A stretch of DNA of 64,000 nt from DASRDR01 sp035550795. GTDB lineage: Bacteria > Methylomirabilota > Methylomirabilia > Rokubacteriales > DASRDR01. Position 1 is the stretch's first letter, and each line of letters opens with the position of its first letter. The position numbers were made by a program, and so were the translations under genes. Shown piece after piece: positions 1-9,793 of the stretch. The notes under the pieces are model-generated. The model worked only from the letters and a program-made list of their open reading frames with translations, was not told the DNA's origin and did not search any database. The stretch spans positions 13,874-77,873 of the forward strand of contig DASZOL010000107.1 in NCBI GenBank assembly GCA_035550795.1. Direction: 5' to 3'.

Positions 1-1
1 G

Positions 2-2182
2 CCCGAGCTCTTCGAGCGCCATCCGGGCTGGGGCGGGGGGAAGCGGGACTCCACGACCCTCTCGCTCTCGCCCCTCTCGCGCGAGGAGACGAGCCGGTTG
101 ATCGCCGCACACCTGTCCGGGGCGGAGCTTCCCGGTGAGACCCAGGCCGCGCTACTCGACCGAGCGGGCGGCAACCCGCTATACGCGGGGGAGTTCGCCC
201 GCATGCTCGCTGACCGCGGGATGGTCGAGCGACGGGGTCAGACCGTGCAGCTGGCGGTCGGCGCCGACATCCCGGTCCCCGAGACCGTCCAGGCCGTGAT
301 CGCCGCCCGTCTCGACACGCTCCCCGCCGAGCGGAAGGCGCTCGTTCACGACGCTGCCGTCGTGGGCACCGTCTTCTGGTCGGGTGCGCTGGCCTTCATG
401 AGCGGGCTCGACGAGCCCGCGATCCAGCAGGGTCTCCGGGCCGTCGCGCGGAAGGAGCTCCTGCGCCCGGTGCGGAGCTCGTCGGTCAAGGGCCAGGTGG
501 AGTATTCGTTCAGGCACCTGCTCATTCGAGACGTGGCATACCAGCAGATCCCCCGACCGGCGCGGGTGCGCAAACACCGGGCGGCGGCCGCGTGGATCGA
601 GCGCCTCGCCGGGGACCGGGTGACCGACCACGCCGAGATCGTCGCCCACCACTACGGGCAGGCGCTTCAGCTCGCGAAGGCCGCCGGCATGGATGACGAC
701 ACGCACGAGCTCGAGGCCCAGGCCCGGCGCTTCTTGGTCATGGCCGGGGACCGTGCGCTCGAGTTCGACGCCGGGAAGGCGGAGGCCTTCTACCGGCAGG
801 CGCTCAAGCTTTGCCCCCCGCGTCAGCGCGACCGGGCGAGGCTGCTCGTGAAGACCGCCGAGGCCGCTCTCGTCCGCGGTGGCCTGTCTGAGGCCCAGCG
901 TGACTTCGAGGAGGCGATCGGCGAGTTCCGGGCCCAGGGGGAGAGCCTGGGTGCGGGCGAGGCGATGGTGCGCCTGGCCAGAACGTACTGGTTTCGGGGC
1001 GAGACGGACCGGAAGCGTGCGCTTCTCGCGCAGGCGGTCGAGCTGCTCGAGCGAGAGCCGCCCGGGCGTGAGCTTGCCCTCGCCTACACGCACACGGCCG
1101 CCGACCACATGGTCGCCAACCGTTCCCATGACTGCTCCGTGTGGTCGGAGAAGGCCCTGGCCCTGGCCCTGGAGCTCGGGCTCGACGCCGAGGCCATCCG
1201 GGCGCGTCAGCTCCGGGGCCTGGCGCGATGTCAGCTGAGCGACGTGGCCGGAGGTCTCGCCGACCTCCGGGAAGCGCTTCGCCTCAGCCTCGACCGCGGG
1301 CTGGGCAACGAGACGATCCGGTCTTACGGAAACCTCGGCGACTGGGTCTGGGTGGCCGAGAGCCCGGCCCGGGGCCTCGACATCAAGCGGGCGGGGATAG
1401 ACTTTGGAGAGCGGCGCGGGCTGGCCCTCCCCGTCATGTGGGCCCGAGCCGAGACCCTGTGGCCGCTGTTCGACCTCGGGCAATGGGACGAGCTGCTGCG
1501 CATCGCCCAGGACCTGACCGACCGGGACCGGCGACAGGGCGGGGGTCTGGTCGCGGTCGTCGCGCTCACCTACATGGCGTACGTGCTCGTGTATCGCGCG
1601 GAGCTGGAACGGGCCCATGCCCTCGCGGAGGAGTTCCTGCCGCGCGCCCGGGAGATCCGGGACCCGCAGGTCCTCGTCCCGGCCGTGGCCGTCGTCGCGC
1701 TGATCGAGCAGGCCCGCGGCAACCGGTCGGCGGCCGTTCGGCTGATCGAGGAGCTCGAGGAGGTCACCCGCGATCGGCCGGTGTTTCGAGCCCGCCACCT
1801 CCCCGAGGCGCTCCGAGTGTGCGCGGCGGCGGGCGCACTCCGCCTGGCCGAAGGTCTGCTGGACACCGAGGTGCACCTCGCCGCCCGCCACCGGCACGCC
1901 GTGCTGGCGAGCCGGGCCGTGCTCGCGGAAGCTCAGGGCAAGCGTGATGCGGCGAGCGCGATCTATGGCGAGGCGGCGGAGCACTGGGCGGACTACGGCT
2001 TCGCGTTGGAGCACGGCCAGGCCGCGCTGGGGGCGGGCCGCTGTCTCGTCGCCGCGGGCCGGCCCCGCGAGGCGGTGCCCCGGCTGGTCGAGGCACGCGA
2101 GGCATTCGACGCGCTCGGGGCCGGGCCCCTGCTCGCCGAGGCCGACCGCATCCTCGCGCAGGCCGGGGGCGAGGCCTCGTGA
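2..2182 (+). CDS. Signalling ATPase with TPR-like tail, N-terminus outside window
   Basis: The reading frame is open from base 2, and the residues before the first possible start (PELFERHPGW, then TLSLSPLSREE) are typical of the post-Walker-B region of cyclase/AAA-ATPase/TPR proteins. The gene therefore begins upstream of the window and any cyclase and P-loop domains are missing here. What remains is the end of the STAND-type ATPase module (a GNPLYAGEF motif, as in GNPFFAGEI of the next gene) followed by roughly 450 residues of Ala/Leu/Glu-rich helical repeats resembling TPRs. It lies 77 bases upstream of a similar gene on the same strand, so the two may be tandem duplicates. Its ligand and output are unknown. 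Confidence 0.8.
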   Translation, partial: PELFERHPGWGGGKRDSTTLSLSPLSREETSRLIAAHLSGAELPGETQAALLDRAGGNPLYAGEFARMLADRGMVERRGQTVQLAVGADIPVPETVQAVIAARLDTLPAERKALVHDAAVVGTVFWSGALAFMSGLDEPAIQQGLRAVARKELLRPVRSSSVKGQVEYSFRHLLIRDVAYQQIPRPARVRKHRAAAAWIERLAGDRVTDHAEIVAHHYGQALQLAKAAGMDDDTHELEAQARRFLVMAGDRALEFDAGKAEAFYRQALKLCPPRQRDRARLLVKTAEAALVRGGLSEAQRDFEEAIGEFRAQGESLGAGEAMVRLARTYWFRGETDRKRALLAQAVELLEREPPGRELALAYTHTAADHMVANRSHDCSVWSEKALALALELGLDAEAIRARQLRGLARCQLSDVAGGLADLREALRLSLDRGLGNETIRSYGNLGDWVWVAESPARGLDIKRAGIDFGERRGLALPVMWARAETLWPLFDLGQWDELLRIAQDLTDRDRRQGGGLVAVVALTYMAYVLVYRAELERAHALAEEFLPRAREIRDPQVLVPAVAVVALIEQARGNRSAAVRLIEELEEVTRDRPVFRARHLPEALRVCAAAGALRLAEGLLDTEVHLAARHRHAVLASRAVLAEAQGKRDAASAIYGEAAEHWADYGFALEHGQAALGAGRCLVAAGRPREAVPRLVEAREAFDALGAGPLLAEADRILAQAGGEAS

Positions 2183-2259
2183 TGGCCCCATGGCCCGCCG
2201 TGGGCTCGGCGCCGGCGCCCCGGGAGCATCGCGCAGGACGGTAGTCGCCCGCCACTGAC

Positions 2260-5200
2260 ATGGCCGAAGAGCGCCGCATCGTGACCGTGCTGTTCGCCGA
2301 CATGACGGGCGCGACCGCGCTCGGCGAGACCCGCGATCCCGAGGACGTTCGCGCCCTCCTGACGCGCTACTACAGCATCGCGAGCGAGGTGGTCAACGCG
2401 CACGGCGGCACCCTCGAGAAGTTCATCGGCGACGCCGTGATGGCGGTCTTCGGGCTCCCCCAGGCGCACGGCGACGACGCCGAGCGCGCGATGTCGGCGG
2501 CGCTCGAGATCCGCGACCGCGTCCGGGCGGACCCGAAGCTCGGACCGCAGCAGGCGCTGCGAATCGGGGTGAACACCGGGGAAGTGGTCGCCACCCGCGA
2601 CGACGCGGCCAGCGACTTCCTCATCACCGGCGACGCCGTGAACGTCGCCGCGCGCCTGCAGCAGGCCGCCGAGGCGTGGTCCATCCTGTGCGGCGAGCGG
2701 ACTGCCCGGGCGGCCCGGGACCGCTTCACCCTGGGCCGTTCGAGCGAGATCGACGTCAAGGGCAAGCGGCTGCCGGTCCAGGCGCTCCCGCTCCTCGGGC
2801 GAGCGGCCGACGCCCCGCCGTCCCGCTATCCGCTCATCGGCCGGGAAGACGACCTGGCGCAGCTCGAGCTGGTCGCCCGGCGGGCCTTCACCGACCGCCG
2901 CCCCTTCCTGGTGAGCCTCATCGCGCCCGCCGGCACCGGCAAGACCCGCCTGGTGGAGGAGCTTCTCCATCGCCTGCCCGCCGTGTCGCCCGACGCCACG
3001 GTGGCGATCGCGCAGTGTCTCCCGTACGGTCAGCGCGTCACCTACTGGCCGCTCCGCGCCGTGCTGATCCGGCTCGTCGGCTTGAAGGAGGACGCCGCGC
3101 CGGAAGCCGTCCGGGAGGCGATCCGCGGATGGCTTCACGACCACGGCGTCGAATCGCCCGAGCGGGCGACGGACCTTCTCGCGGCGACGATCGGCGCTGG
3201 TGAGCCGGAGGTCATCGACCGGGCCGCCCTCTTCGCCGCCTGGCGCACGGCCATCGAGGCGGCAGCGCGGCGGTCGCCGCTCGTTCTGGTGTTCGAGGAC
3301 TTGCACTGGTCGAGCGACAGCCTCCTCGATCTCGTGGAGTTCATCGTGCAGCCCCGGGGCGACGCGGCGGTGCTCATGATCGCCCTCACCCGTCCGGAGC
3401 TGCTGGATCGGCGCCCGGCGTGGGGAGGAGGCCGGCGAAACTACGTCGCCATGTCCCTGGAGGCCCTGAACGACGATTCGGTCGCGGAGCTGGTGCGTCA
3501 CATGCTCGGCTCGACCGCGCCGCAGATCGTCGAGCGTGTCGTGGCCCGCGCCGAGGGCAATCCCTTCTTCGCGGGTGAGATCGCGCAGTCGCTCAGGGAG
3601 CGGGTCCTCTCGCTGGGCGACGTCGCGGCGGTCGAGCATGCGCTGGCCGCGCTCCCCGACACGATCCAGGCGACGATCCTGGCCCGGCTCGACCTCCTCG
3701 AGCCCGCGGAGCGGCGGCTCTTGCAGCTCGGCGCGGTGTTCGGCCGGGCGTTCCGGGCGGCCGGCATCGCGGCGCTGGGCCCGGACCTCGCGCCTGACAG
3801 CGACGCTCTGGCGGATCGGCTCGTCCAGAAGGACCTCATCCGGCCCTCGGCCGGGGACAGCTTCGCCTTCCGCCACATCCTGATCCGTGAGGTCGCCTAC
3901 CAGACGCTGCTCCGCGCGGAGCGGGCGGACCTGCACGCGGCGGCCGCCCGCTGGCTCGAAGGGCTCGCCGGCGGCCGAGAGGATGCGCTCGCCGAGCTGA
4001 TCGCCTATCACTTTCGCGAGGCGGCCACCCTCGCGAGCGCGGCGCGGACCCCACCGCTCGACGCCGTCGAGATTCGGCGAAAGGCCGTGGGCTGGCTCAA
4101 GCGCGCGGCCGACGTCGCTGCCGCTGCCGCCGCCACCGCCGAGGCGGCCCGGCACCTGCGGGCGGCGATCGAGCTGGCGGCGACCGAGGATCTCCCGGAG
4201 CTCCAGGAGCGCCTCGGAGACGTGTCCGGAGGGGACGCGGGAGCGGAGGCTTACCGGGCCGCGCTGTCACTCTGCCGGGAGCTGGGCCGGCCGCCCGATC
4301 AGGAATTGCGCATCCTGGGCAGCCTCCTCACGCGGTACATGCGTTTCCAGGGCACGGTCGGGGATCGGCCGTCCGAGGAGGAGATCCAGCGGCTCCGCGC
4401 GGACGGCCGGGCCCTGCTCCCCCGGGCCCGCGATGAGCGGGCCATCGCCAGCTTCCTCGTCGCCGACGGGTTCTACCCGTTCTGGCGCGGGGCGCAGGCG
4501 ACGGTGGCGGATATCGCCGAAGCCGAGGCGAGCACGGGACGCGGTCTGGCGATCGCCGACCGCCTCGACGATCCCCGCCTCCGGAGCGCCGCGCTCGACG
4601 CGCTCACCTGCTGCGCGCAGGCGCGCGGGGCGTGGATGCAGTCCCGGCACTTCGCCCAGCAGCGTCTCGCCTTCGAGGATCGCCTCGATCTCCACGAGCG
4701 CCTCGACGCCCACACGATGGTGGCGTGGGCGTCCGCGCTCCTGGGCGACCTCGCCCAGGTGGACCGCGCGACCGCCGCCGCCCTGGGTCTGTTCCAGTCC
4801 GGGCAGGTGCACTGGTGGGGGCTCCACTCGGCGTCCTGGCGGGCGTATGCCCTGACCCTCCTCGGGCGGTGGGACGAAGCGCTCGCCGTCGCCGAGCACG
4901 CCCGCAAGATCTGGGCCGAGGGTGGGCTCATCCCGGCGGCGTACTGCGTGCATGGCTTCATGGCCGCCCTCGACGTCGGACGGGCACGTCATGACAGCCA
5001 GCTCGTCGACCGGTATCGCTCGGTGCTCGACGAGATCCTGAGGCACTTTGCGGCGGACTCCCTGTTCGGGCGATTGCGCCCGTACGGCCGCGGAGATCTC
5101 GAAGCGCTGGACGCGGAGCTGGTCCGGGGCTTCGGAACGGTCCCGCGCGCGCGCCAGCAACTGGTGGAGCGCACGCTCTCGCTGTGCGCCGACCTCGAGC

Positions 5201-5514
5201 ACGTGCTCCCACCCGACAGGATCCGGCCCATCGTGGACAGCGCCGCCGCCGACGGCCTGAAGCTCCTGGAGGCCCAGGCGCGACGGGCGCTCGGCATCGC
5301 GCTGCGAGACGCCGCCGAGCTCACGCGCGCCCTCGGCATCTTCGAGGAGGCCCGCGCCGCCCCCTACGCCGCGCGAGTCCGCTGCGAGCGGGCCCTCCTC
5401 ACGGGCGACCAGGCCGAGCTCGAGGCCGGCATGCACATCCTCGAGGCGCTGGGCGACCTCGACCAGCTTGCCCGGGTGGAGCGCGCGCGCGGCAAGCGTC
5501 AGGGCTCGCCGTGA
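2260..5514 (+). CDS. Class III adenylate/guanylate cyclase-AAA ATPase-TPR protein
   Basis: A 1084-residue multidomain signalling protein. Residues about 5-175 form a class III nucleotide cyclase domain: the metal-binding Asp of LFADMTGATA, the second metal Asp in KFIGDAVMAVFG, and a VNVAARLQQAA helix. Residues about 190-600 are a STAND/AAA ATPase with Walker A APAGTGKTRL near residue 225 and Walker B LVLVFEDLHW near 342. The C-terminal 450 residues are alpha-helical TPR-like repeats. The Lys before FIGD is usual in adenylate-type enzymes, but substrate choice cannot be proven by eye. No membrane segment is visible, so it should be cytosolic. It sits between a related ATPase and a Crp/Fnr regulator, so a local cAMP-type circuit is possible but unproven. 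Confidence 0.9.
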   Translation: MAEERRIVTVLFADMTGATALGETRDPEDVRALLTRYYSIASEVVNAHGGTLEKFIGDAVMAVFGLPQAHGDDAERAMSAALEIRDRVRADPKLGPQQALRIGVNTGEVVATRDDAASDFLITGDAVNVAARLQQAAEAWSILCGERTARAARDRFTLGRSSEIDVKGKRLPVQALPLLGRAADAPPSRYPLIGREDDLAQLELVARRAFTDRRPFLVSLIAPAGTGKTRLVEELLHRLPAVSPDATVAIAQCLPYGQRVTYWPLRAVLIRLVGLKEDAAPEAVREAIRGWLHDHGVESPERATDLLAATIGAGEPEVIDRAALFAAWRTAIEAAARRSPLVLVFEDLHWSSDSLLDLVEFIVQPRGDAAVLMIALTRPELLDRRPAWGGGRRNYVAMSLEALNDDSVAELVRHMLGSTAPQIVERVVARAEGNPFFAGEIAQSLRERVLSLGDVAAVEHALAALPDTIQATILARLDLLEPAERRLLQLGAVFGRAFRAAGIAALGPDLAPDSDALADRLVQKDLIRPSAGDSFAFRHILIREVAYQTLLRAERADLHAAAARWLEGLAGGREDALAELIAYHFREAATLASAARTPPLDAVEIRRKAVGWLKRAADVAAAAAATAEAARHLRAAIELAATEDLPELQERLGDVSGGDAGAEAYRAALSLCRELGRPPDQELRILGSLLTRYMRFQGTVGDRPSEEEIQRLRADGRALLPRARDERAIASFLVADGFYPFWRGAQATVADIAEAEASTGRGLAIADRLDDPRLRSAALDALTCCAQARGAWMQSRHFAQQRLAFEDRLDLHERLDAHTMVAWASALLGDLAQVDRATAAALGLFQSGQVHWWGLHSASWRAYALTLLGRWDEALAVAEHARKIWAEGGLIPAAYCVHGFMAALDVGRARHDSQLVDRYRSVLDEILRHFAADSLFGRLRPYGRGDLEALDAELVRGFGTVPRARQQLVERTLSLCADLEHVLPPDRIRPIVDSAAADGLKLLEAQARRALGIALRDAAELTRALGIFEEARAAPYAARVRCERALLTGDQAELEAGMHILEALGDLDQLARVERARGKRQGSP

Positions 5515-5589
5515 GACGCATTCGACGCTGAGCGCCCGCCCGTCGCGCCGGCGCGCCCTCGTTCCCATGGTCGAACCGGCCGACCTCGG

Positions 5590-5628
5590 CTCGACGGGCC
5601 CCCCCCCCGGGGGGTCGGCGTCGTCGAC
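5590..5628. other. GC hairpin in gap between cyclase and Crp/Fnr genes
   Basis: A run of about ten C followed directly by six G lies inside CGACGGG...CGTCG, giving a strong potential hairpin in the 160-base gap. No T-tract follows, so it may be a weak terminator or RNA-stability element, or simply an error-prone homopolymer. Confidence 0.25.
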
Positions 5629-5674
5629 CTTTGCCTTCGCGGCGAGAGCCTGACCGTGACCGGATGGCTCGCCC

Positions 5675-6400
5675 GTGCGCGTCGATGCTACACTTCCGCC
5701 GGAAACGGCCGTGGAGCCCGTCGTCGAGCCGCTGGCGGTTCTCGCGCGCCACCAGTTCTTCGCGGGGCTGGACGCCGACGCCCTCGCGGCGGTGAGCCGC
5801 CGCGCGGTTGTGCGCGTGTATGAGAAGGACGCGCTCATCTACGTCGAGCGAGAGGCCGTTCCCGGCCTCTACCTCGTGGCGTCCGGACGGGTGCGCGTCT
5901 TCAAGGCCTCCGAGACCGGGCGAGAGCAGGACCTCTTTCACGCCTCGGCCAGCGAGTCCATCAACGAGGCCTCCGCCTTCGACGGCAACCCGACGATGGC
6001 CAACGCGCAGGCCACCGAGGCGAGCGTGCTGGTGCTCATTCGCCGGGAAGAGCTGACCGCGCTCATCCGCGAGTACCCGCAGATCGGAGCCGCGCTCGTG
6101 CGCGTGCTGGCGGGCCGGCTCCGGGAAGTCGGACAGCTGGCCGGCGACCTCTCCCTACGAGACGTGACCTCGCGCATGGCGGGTATCCTGCTCCGCCTCC
6201 TGGGCCGCGGCACGGTCGCCCGGCTCCCGAGCCGGGCCGAGCTGGCCGCGATGATCGGCACGGTCCGGGAGGTGGCGACCCGGGCACTCCGGCAGATCGA
6301 GGCCAGCGGCGCGATTCGACTGGAGCACCGGTCCGTGGAGGTGCTCGACCGCGCCCTGCTCGAGCAGCTGAGCGGTCAGCGGTGGCCCGGCGTCTCCTGA
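5675..6400 (+). CDS. Crp/Fnr family transcriptional regulator
   Basis: A 241-residue protein with the standard two-domain Crp/Fnr layout. Residues about 20-145 form a cyclic-nucleotide-binding beta-barrel (FFAGLDADAL entry helix, VASGRVRVFK roll). A dimer helix follows, then a C-terminal winged helix with SRAELAAMIGTVREV and recognition helix VREVATRALRQ. The Glu and Thr-Arg spacing in that helix resembles FNR (E..SR), which reads a TGA core. No N-terminal cysteine cluster is present, so it is not an Fe-S FNR; it looks more like DNR/NnrR or an orphan CRP. The GTG start gives a normal length. It is the only Crp/Fnr gene in the window and so a candidate reader of the palindromes at 40777 and 51198, but that link is inferred. 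Confidence 0.88.
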   Translation: MRVDATLPPETAVEPVVEPLAVLARHQFFAGLDADALAAVSRRAVVRVYEKDALIYVEREAVPGLYLVASGRVRVFKASETGREQDLFHASASESINEASAFDGNPTMANAQATEASVLVLIRREELTALIREYPQIGAALVRVLAGRLREVGQLAGDLSLRDVTSRMAGILLRLLGRGTVARLPSRAELAAMIGTVREVATRALRQIEASGAIRLEHRSVEVLDRALLEQLSGQRWPGVS

Positions 6401-6514
6401 CCCGGGGCTACCGAGCGGGCTCTGCCCGACACACCGGCCCCCCCTGGAGCTGACGCCTTTCCGCGGCCGGGGCCCACGCGAAGGCCCTCGTACGGGGAGG
6501 CGGCCGACGCCACC

Positions 6515-7036
6515 TCATAGCGCGTAACCGGGGCGAACCAGCCGCGGGAGCGAGACCCAGGGGCCCCGGCGCACCGGCGCCAGCGACCCGCTCTCCGCTC
6601 GTGTCGCTGCCTGAAGAGGCGCGACCGCCAGCCGCTCCGGGAGCGTCTCGGCCAGGACCCGGGAGAGCTCGGTCCTCGGCCCTGGCCCGAGCTGACCAGT
6701 CGTGATCCCCGGCTGCGCCCGGCCGATGGCTCCATGGAAGGCGCCCCGCCACTGCGCGCACAGAATCGGGTGGACGCGTTCGGCAGTCTCACGAAGCGTC
6801 GAAGCCTTGGCGACGAGCACGAGCGTGTCCCGCAGCCAGCCGGCGGCGAGACACCTCCGGGCCAGCGCGCGGGACGGCCTCTCGACCAGCCGCCGCACCG
6901 CGCAGACCCGCGGCAGGCCCGTTCCGCTCAGGAGCTCACCCGGCTCGATCCAGTTGCACTCCGCGAGAGCGTCCGTCGACGCCATGCCCAGAAGCACGGT
7001 CCACCGCGGGTGCCGCTCGACGATTCAACGGTAACC
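6515..7036 (-). pseudogene. Remnant of sugar-phosphate nucleotidyltransferase (mannose-1-P guanylyltransferase type)
   Basis: An open stretch begins right after an in-frame TGA and reads VERHPRWTVLLGM, NWIEPGE, VERPSRALARR, TLVLVAKASTL and ELSRVLAETLPERLAV. These match, in order, the middle and late part of mannose-1-phosphate guanylyltransferase-like proteins (HPRWTVLLGM, YGWIEPGE, VEKPSRALARR, NTFVLVA, FSRAVL..PERLAV). The N-terminal nucleotide-binding GxGTRL segment is absent, and the C-terminus ends without the usual WSDWG motif. I read it as a decayed fragment with no likely function. The family match is by remembered motif, not alignment. Confidence 0.5.
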
Positions 7037-7334
7037 TCCAGGGCCGGTCGACGGAGGCCGCCGCCTGGCTGAGTCCAGGACATGCCGTTCGAGACTCGCG
7101 CAGAGTCACAGGCCGCGTAGCACAGCTCCGCGAGGCACGCTCGGGCCTCGGAACGCGGTTCGACTCGACGAGACGGGACAGTGCCGCCACGGCGGTGCGT
7201 TCGGCCTCGAGGAGCCTTCGCGCCGGGGGCCGCTGGACCTCCCCAGGGTGTTCTCGCTCATGCGCATCGCCACCTCGCCTTCATCCATCGCTCCTGGGCG
7301 TCCCGGAAGCGCCCGGCGTGGCGCGGCACTGAAC
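7037..7334. other. No recognisable gene
   Basis: Both strands have open frames typical of GC-rich DNA but no conserved motif, convincing ribosome site or RNA structure. It may be further debris of the nucleotidyltransferase remnant. Confidence 0.4.
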
Positions 7335-7754
7335 TCAGGCGATGTCTTCCGCGGCATGGGCGAACGGCGGCGGGGCGGCGCCCCGGGTCACGAGAAGCCG
7401 GTTCCGGCAACCCGGGCAGCTGACCACCAGCTTCCCGTCCTCGGATCCGCCGGGAATGAAGTCGTCGGCGCGTCCGCATCGAGGACAGGTGCCGTGGATC
7501 CGGACCAGCCGCTCGCGCTCCCGGAACCGGAGGAAGGCCCAGATCACGCCCGCGACGGCGAGCGCAGGAACCAGCAGGAAGTGAGCCACGGGGATGAACA
7601 CCGCGACGACGGCGGCGCCCCAGCATGCCGCCAGCGCACCGAGCGCCCGGCCCATGCGCCGGCCGAGGTTCAACGTCACGACGGTCACGGCGGCGCGCGT
7701 CGGCGCCGCGCCGAACACGGTCAACGTGGCGACCGTCTCGACGGATGGGTTCAT
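7335..7754 (-). CDS. Small membrane protein with C-terminal zinc ribbon
   Basis: A 139-residue protein of unknown function. Two hydrophobic segments (about residues 33-55 and 58-75) form a membrane hairpin. Downstream is a treble-clef-like zinc ribbon with CPRCGRADD and, about 20 residues later, CPGCRN, i.e. two CxxC pairs. The ATG is preceded by GGGAG at a 6-base spacing. It lies alone between a gene scrap and the sigma-factor gene. The metal-binding ribbon is visible directly; the role (sensing, protein binding) is not. Confidence 0.7.
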   Translation of the reverse strand: MNPSVETVATLTVFGAAPTRAAVTVVTLNLGRRMGRALGALAACWGAAVVAVFIPVAHFLLVPALAVAGVIWAFLRFRERERLVRIHGTCPRCGRADDFIPGGSEDGKLVVSCPGCRNRLLVTRGAAPPPFAHAAEDIA

Positions 7755-7871
7755 CCGGATCTCCCGCCAGCGGCCTCTCGCCCGATTCTAGACGCTGGGT
7801 CGGCGCCGCCAAGCGGCGCGCAAGGGATCGCTCGTCCGGTCGAAGCCGACACCATCAGCAAGCGTCCCATG

Positions 7872-9488
7872 TCACTCTCCGTGTCCAATCGCAGCATGTC
7901 GCCGGACCGCGCGCCGCTGATCACGGGCCCCGCCTCTCACCCCTGCCCCTTTCGTGGCCGGCACCCCGAGCCCCTGCGCTTCGACCGGCACGCGCAGCTT
8001 CGACAGGGCTCTGACCTCGATCTGACGGATTCGCTCGCGTGTGATACGAAACCGCCGGCCGACCTCTTCCAGGGTCAGCCCCCGCTCGTGGCCGATGCCG
8101 AAGCGAAGCCGGAGGATATCAGCTTCCCGGGCGTCCAGCGTGGCCAGGGCTCGCTCCAGCTGTCGCGAGAGGTCGTGGCCTAGCAGGAGGTCCGTGGGCG
8201 ACGGCGTGTCCGCGTCCGCCACGAAGTCGGCCCATTGCGAGTCCTCGTTGACCGCCTGGTCGAGCGGCAGCACCGTCCTGGACGCCCGAAAGACGCGCTG
8301 GACCTTCTGTAGCGGCATGCGGCTCCGCTCCGCGGTCTCCTCCAGGGTCGGAGTGCGGCCGAGCTCCTGGGTCAACCCGGTCTGCACTCGAGAGAGTTGC
8401 CCCAGGGTCTCGACCAAGTGCACCGGTATTCGAATCGTCCGGCTTCGATCCGCGATCGATCGAGTGATCGCCTGGCGGATCCACCACGTCGCGTAGGTCG
8501 AGAACTTGAACCCGCGGCGGTACCGGAAGCGGTCCACCGCCTTCATGAGCCCGATGTTGCCTTCCTGAACGAGATCCAGGACCGGAACGTCGTGCCGCAT
8601 GTAGCGCTTGGCCACCGAGACGACGAGCCGGAGGTTGGCCTCCGTCAGCACCTGCTTGGCTCGCCGGCACTCGGCCCGCGCCGCAGCGACCCGCCGAAGG
8701 GCCGACAGGAACCGGCGCGAGGGCAACCCGATCTCGGTCAGGATCTCGCGCCGCCGCTGACGACGCGTCCTCTGGCCCCCCGCCGCTGCCGCCGGTGCGC
8801 TCCCTCCGCCGCTCTCCAGCTCCCGGGCCAGGGCCCGCGCCCGCACCAGCCAGCCCTCCACCACGGTGTCCTTGAAGGGAAGGTCACCGGCCAGGCGCGC
8901 GGCGGCCTGGCGATGCAGTGCGATCTGCGCCCGGAGGAGGCGGCGCGTGCGCCCGTTCCTCGCCCGGCGGCGGGCGGCCTCCAGCATCGCCCCCTGCCGG
9001 TCGAGCCGCTGGACGCGGGCGAGCGCGGCACGGAGCCTCGCGAGCTCATCGCGAGAGAGGCGCGTGCCGTCCGGAGCCTCGACGAGGTCGTCGAGCGACT
9101 CCCGCGGCGTCCGGAAGCGTCGCTCGACCGCCAGCGCCTCGCGCCGAACGAACGGGATCGTCATCGCTTCACGTCGGACTCGCTCCTGCGCCAGCTCGAT
9201 CGCACGACCGATCTCGACCTCCTGCGACTTGGTCAAGAGAGGGATCCGGCCCATCTCCTGGAAGTAGAATCGCGTCGAATCCACCGAGGCGACGGATGCC
9301 GCGGCCGCCTCCCGCCCGACGCTCTCAGGAGCCGCCTCAGGCTCGTGCACGCGGTCATGCCCCGCCCGCCCGACCGACAGGAGCGACGCCGTTACGCCGT
9401 TGCCGGCGCTCCCCGGACGGCCCTCTCCGAGCTTTCGCCCGAGCATCACCAGGGTCCGCGATCGACAGGGTGTCTCATCGCTCCACAT
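7872..9488 (-). CDS. RNA polymerase sigma-70 factor (RpoD/RpoS class)
   Basis: A 538-residue primary-type sigma factor. Region 1.2 is FYFQEMGRIPLLT, followed by a 150-residue Arg-rich non-conserved stretch. Region 2 is NLRLVVSVAKRYM, DLVQEGNIGLMKAVD (core binding) and YATWWIRQAITR (-10 recognition). Region 3 includes IPVHLVETL. Region 4 has the helix-turn-helix LTLEEVGRRFRITRERIRQIE for the -35 element. The last 30 residues (after KLRVPVEAQG) are basic and unlike the family. I chose the ATG at 9488 because GAGGAG lies 10 bases upstream; the ATG at 9497 would leave only one base of spacing. Its domain content suggests a housekeeping-like or alternative group 1/2 sigma; whether it is the genome's main sigma cannot be told here. 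Confidence 0.9.
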   Translation of the reverse strand: MWSDETPCRSRTLVMLGRKLGEGRPGSAGNGVTASLLSVGRAGHDRVHEPEAAPESVGREAAAASVASVDSTRFYFQEMGRIPLLTKSQEVEIGRAIELAQERVRREAMTIPFVRREALAVERRFRTPRESLDDLVEAPDGTRLSRDELARLRAALARVQRLDRQGAMLEAARRRARNGRTRRLLRAQIALHRQAAARLAGDLPFKDTVVEGWLVRARALARELESGGGSAPAAAAGGQRTRRQRRREILTEIGLPSRRFLSALRRVAAARAECRRAKQVLTEANLRLVVSVAKRYMRHDVPVLDLVQEGNIGLMKAVDRFRYRRGFKFSTYATWWIRQAITRSIADRSRTIRIPVHLVETLGQLSRVQTGLTQELGRTPTLEETAERSRMPLQKVQRVFRASRTVLPLDQAVNEDSQWADFVADADTPSPTDLLLGHDLSRQLERALATLDAREADILRLRFGIGHERGLTLEEVGRRFRITRERIRQIEVRALSKLRVPVEAQGLGVPATKGAGVRGGARDQRRAVRRHAAIGHGE

Positions 9489-9497
9489 TGTCCGCAT

Positions 9498-9793
9498 GCT
9501 CCTCTGACCGGCTTCCCTCGCTCGACAACAGGATCTCTCCCGCAGGCGTGCGCGCGCCGTGACAAAAGTCTCCCGACGACCCCCCGAAGGGGACGAGCCG
9601 GCTGACCGAACCGCTCGCGGAGGACGGCGCAGAACGGGCGAGCTGGGGCGAGCAGTCCCCCCCTATGTCCAACCGACTCGGCGCCTCGGCGTCGTCACGC
9701 AGCCTCAGCGGAGGCCCACGTGCATCTCGCGTGCTCGATCGGAGAGGCCGATGAGTTTCGAAGGGCGGCTCTCTGGGGCCGGTAGGGCCGGCC
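9498..9793. other. Intergenic, nothing recognised
   Basis: About 300 bases upstream of the sigma-factor gene with no coding motif. The sigma promoter should lie here on the minus strand, but I see no clear -35/-10 pair. Confidence 0.4.

Noticed and set aside
179..2191. A 670-residue minus-strand frame opposite the first ATPase
   Set aside because: No motif; the plus-strand frame has a clear family match.
7106..7357. 83-residue minus-strand ORF
   Set aside because: No conserved feature; overlaps the end of the zinc-ribbon gene.
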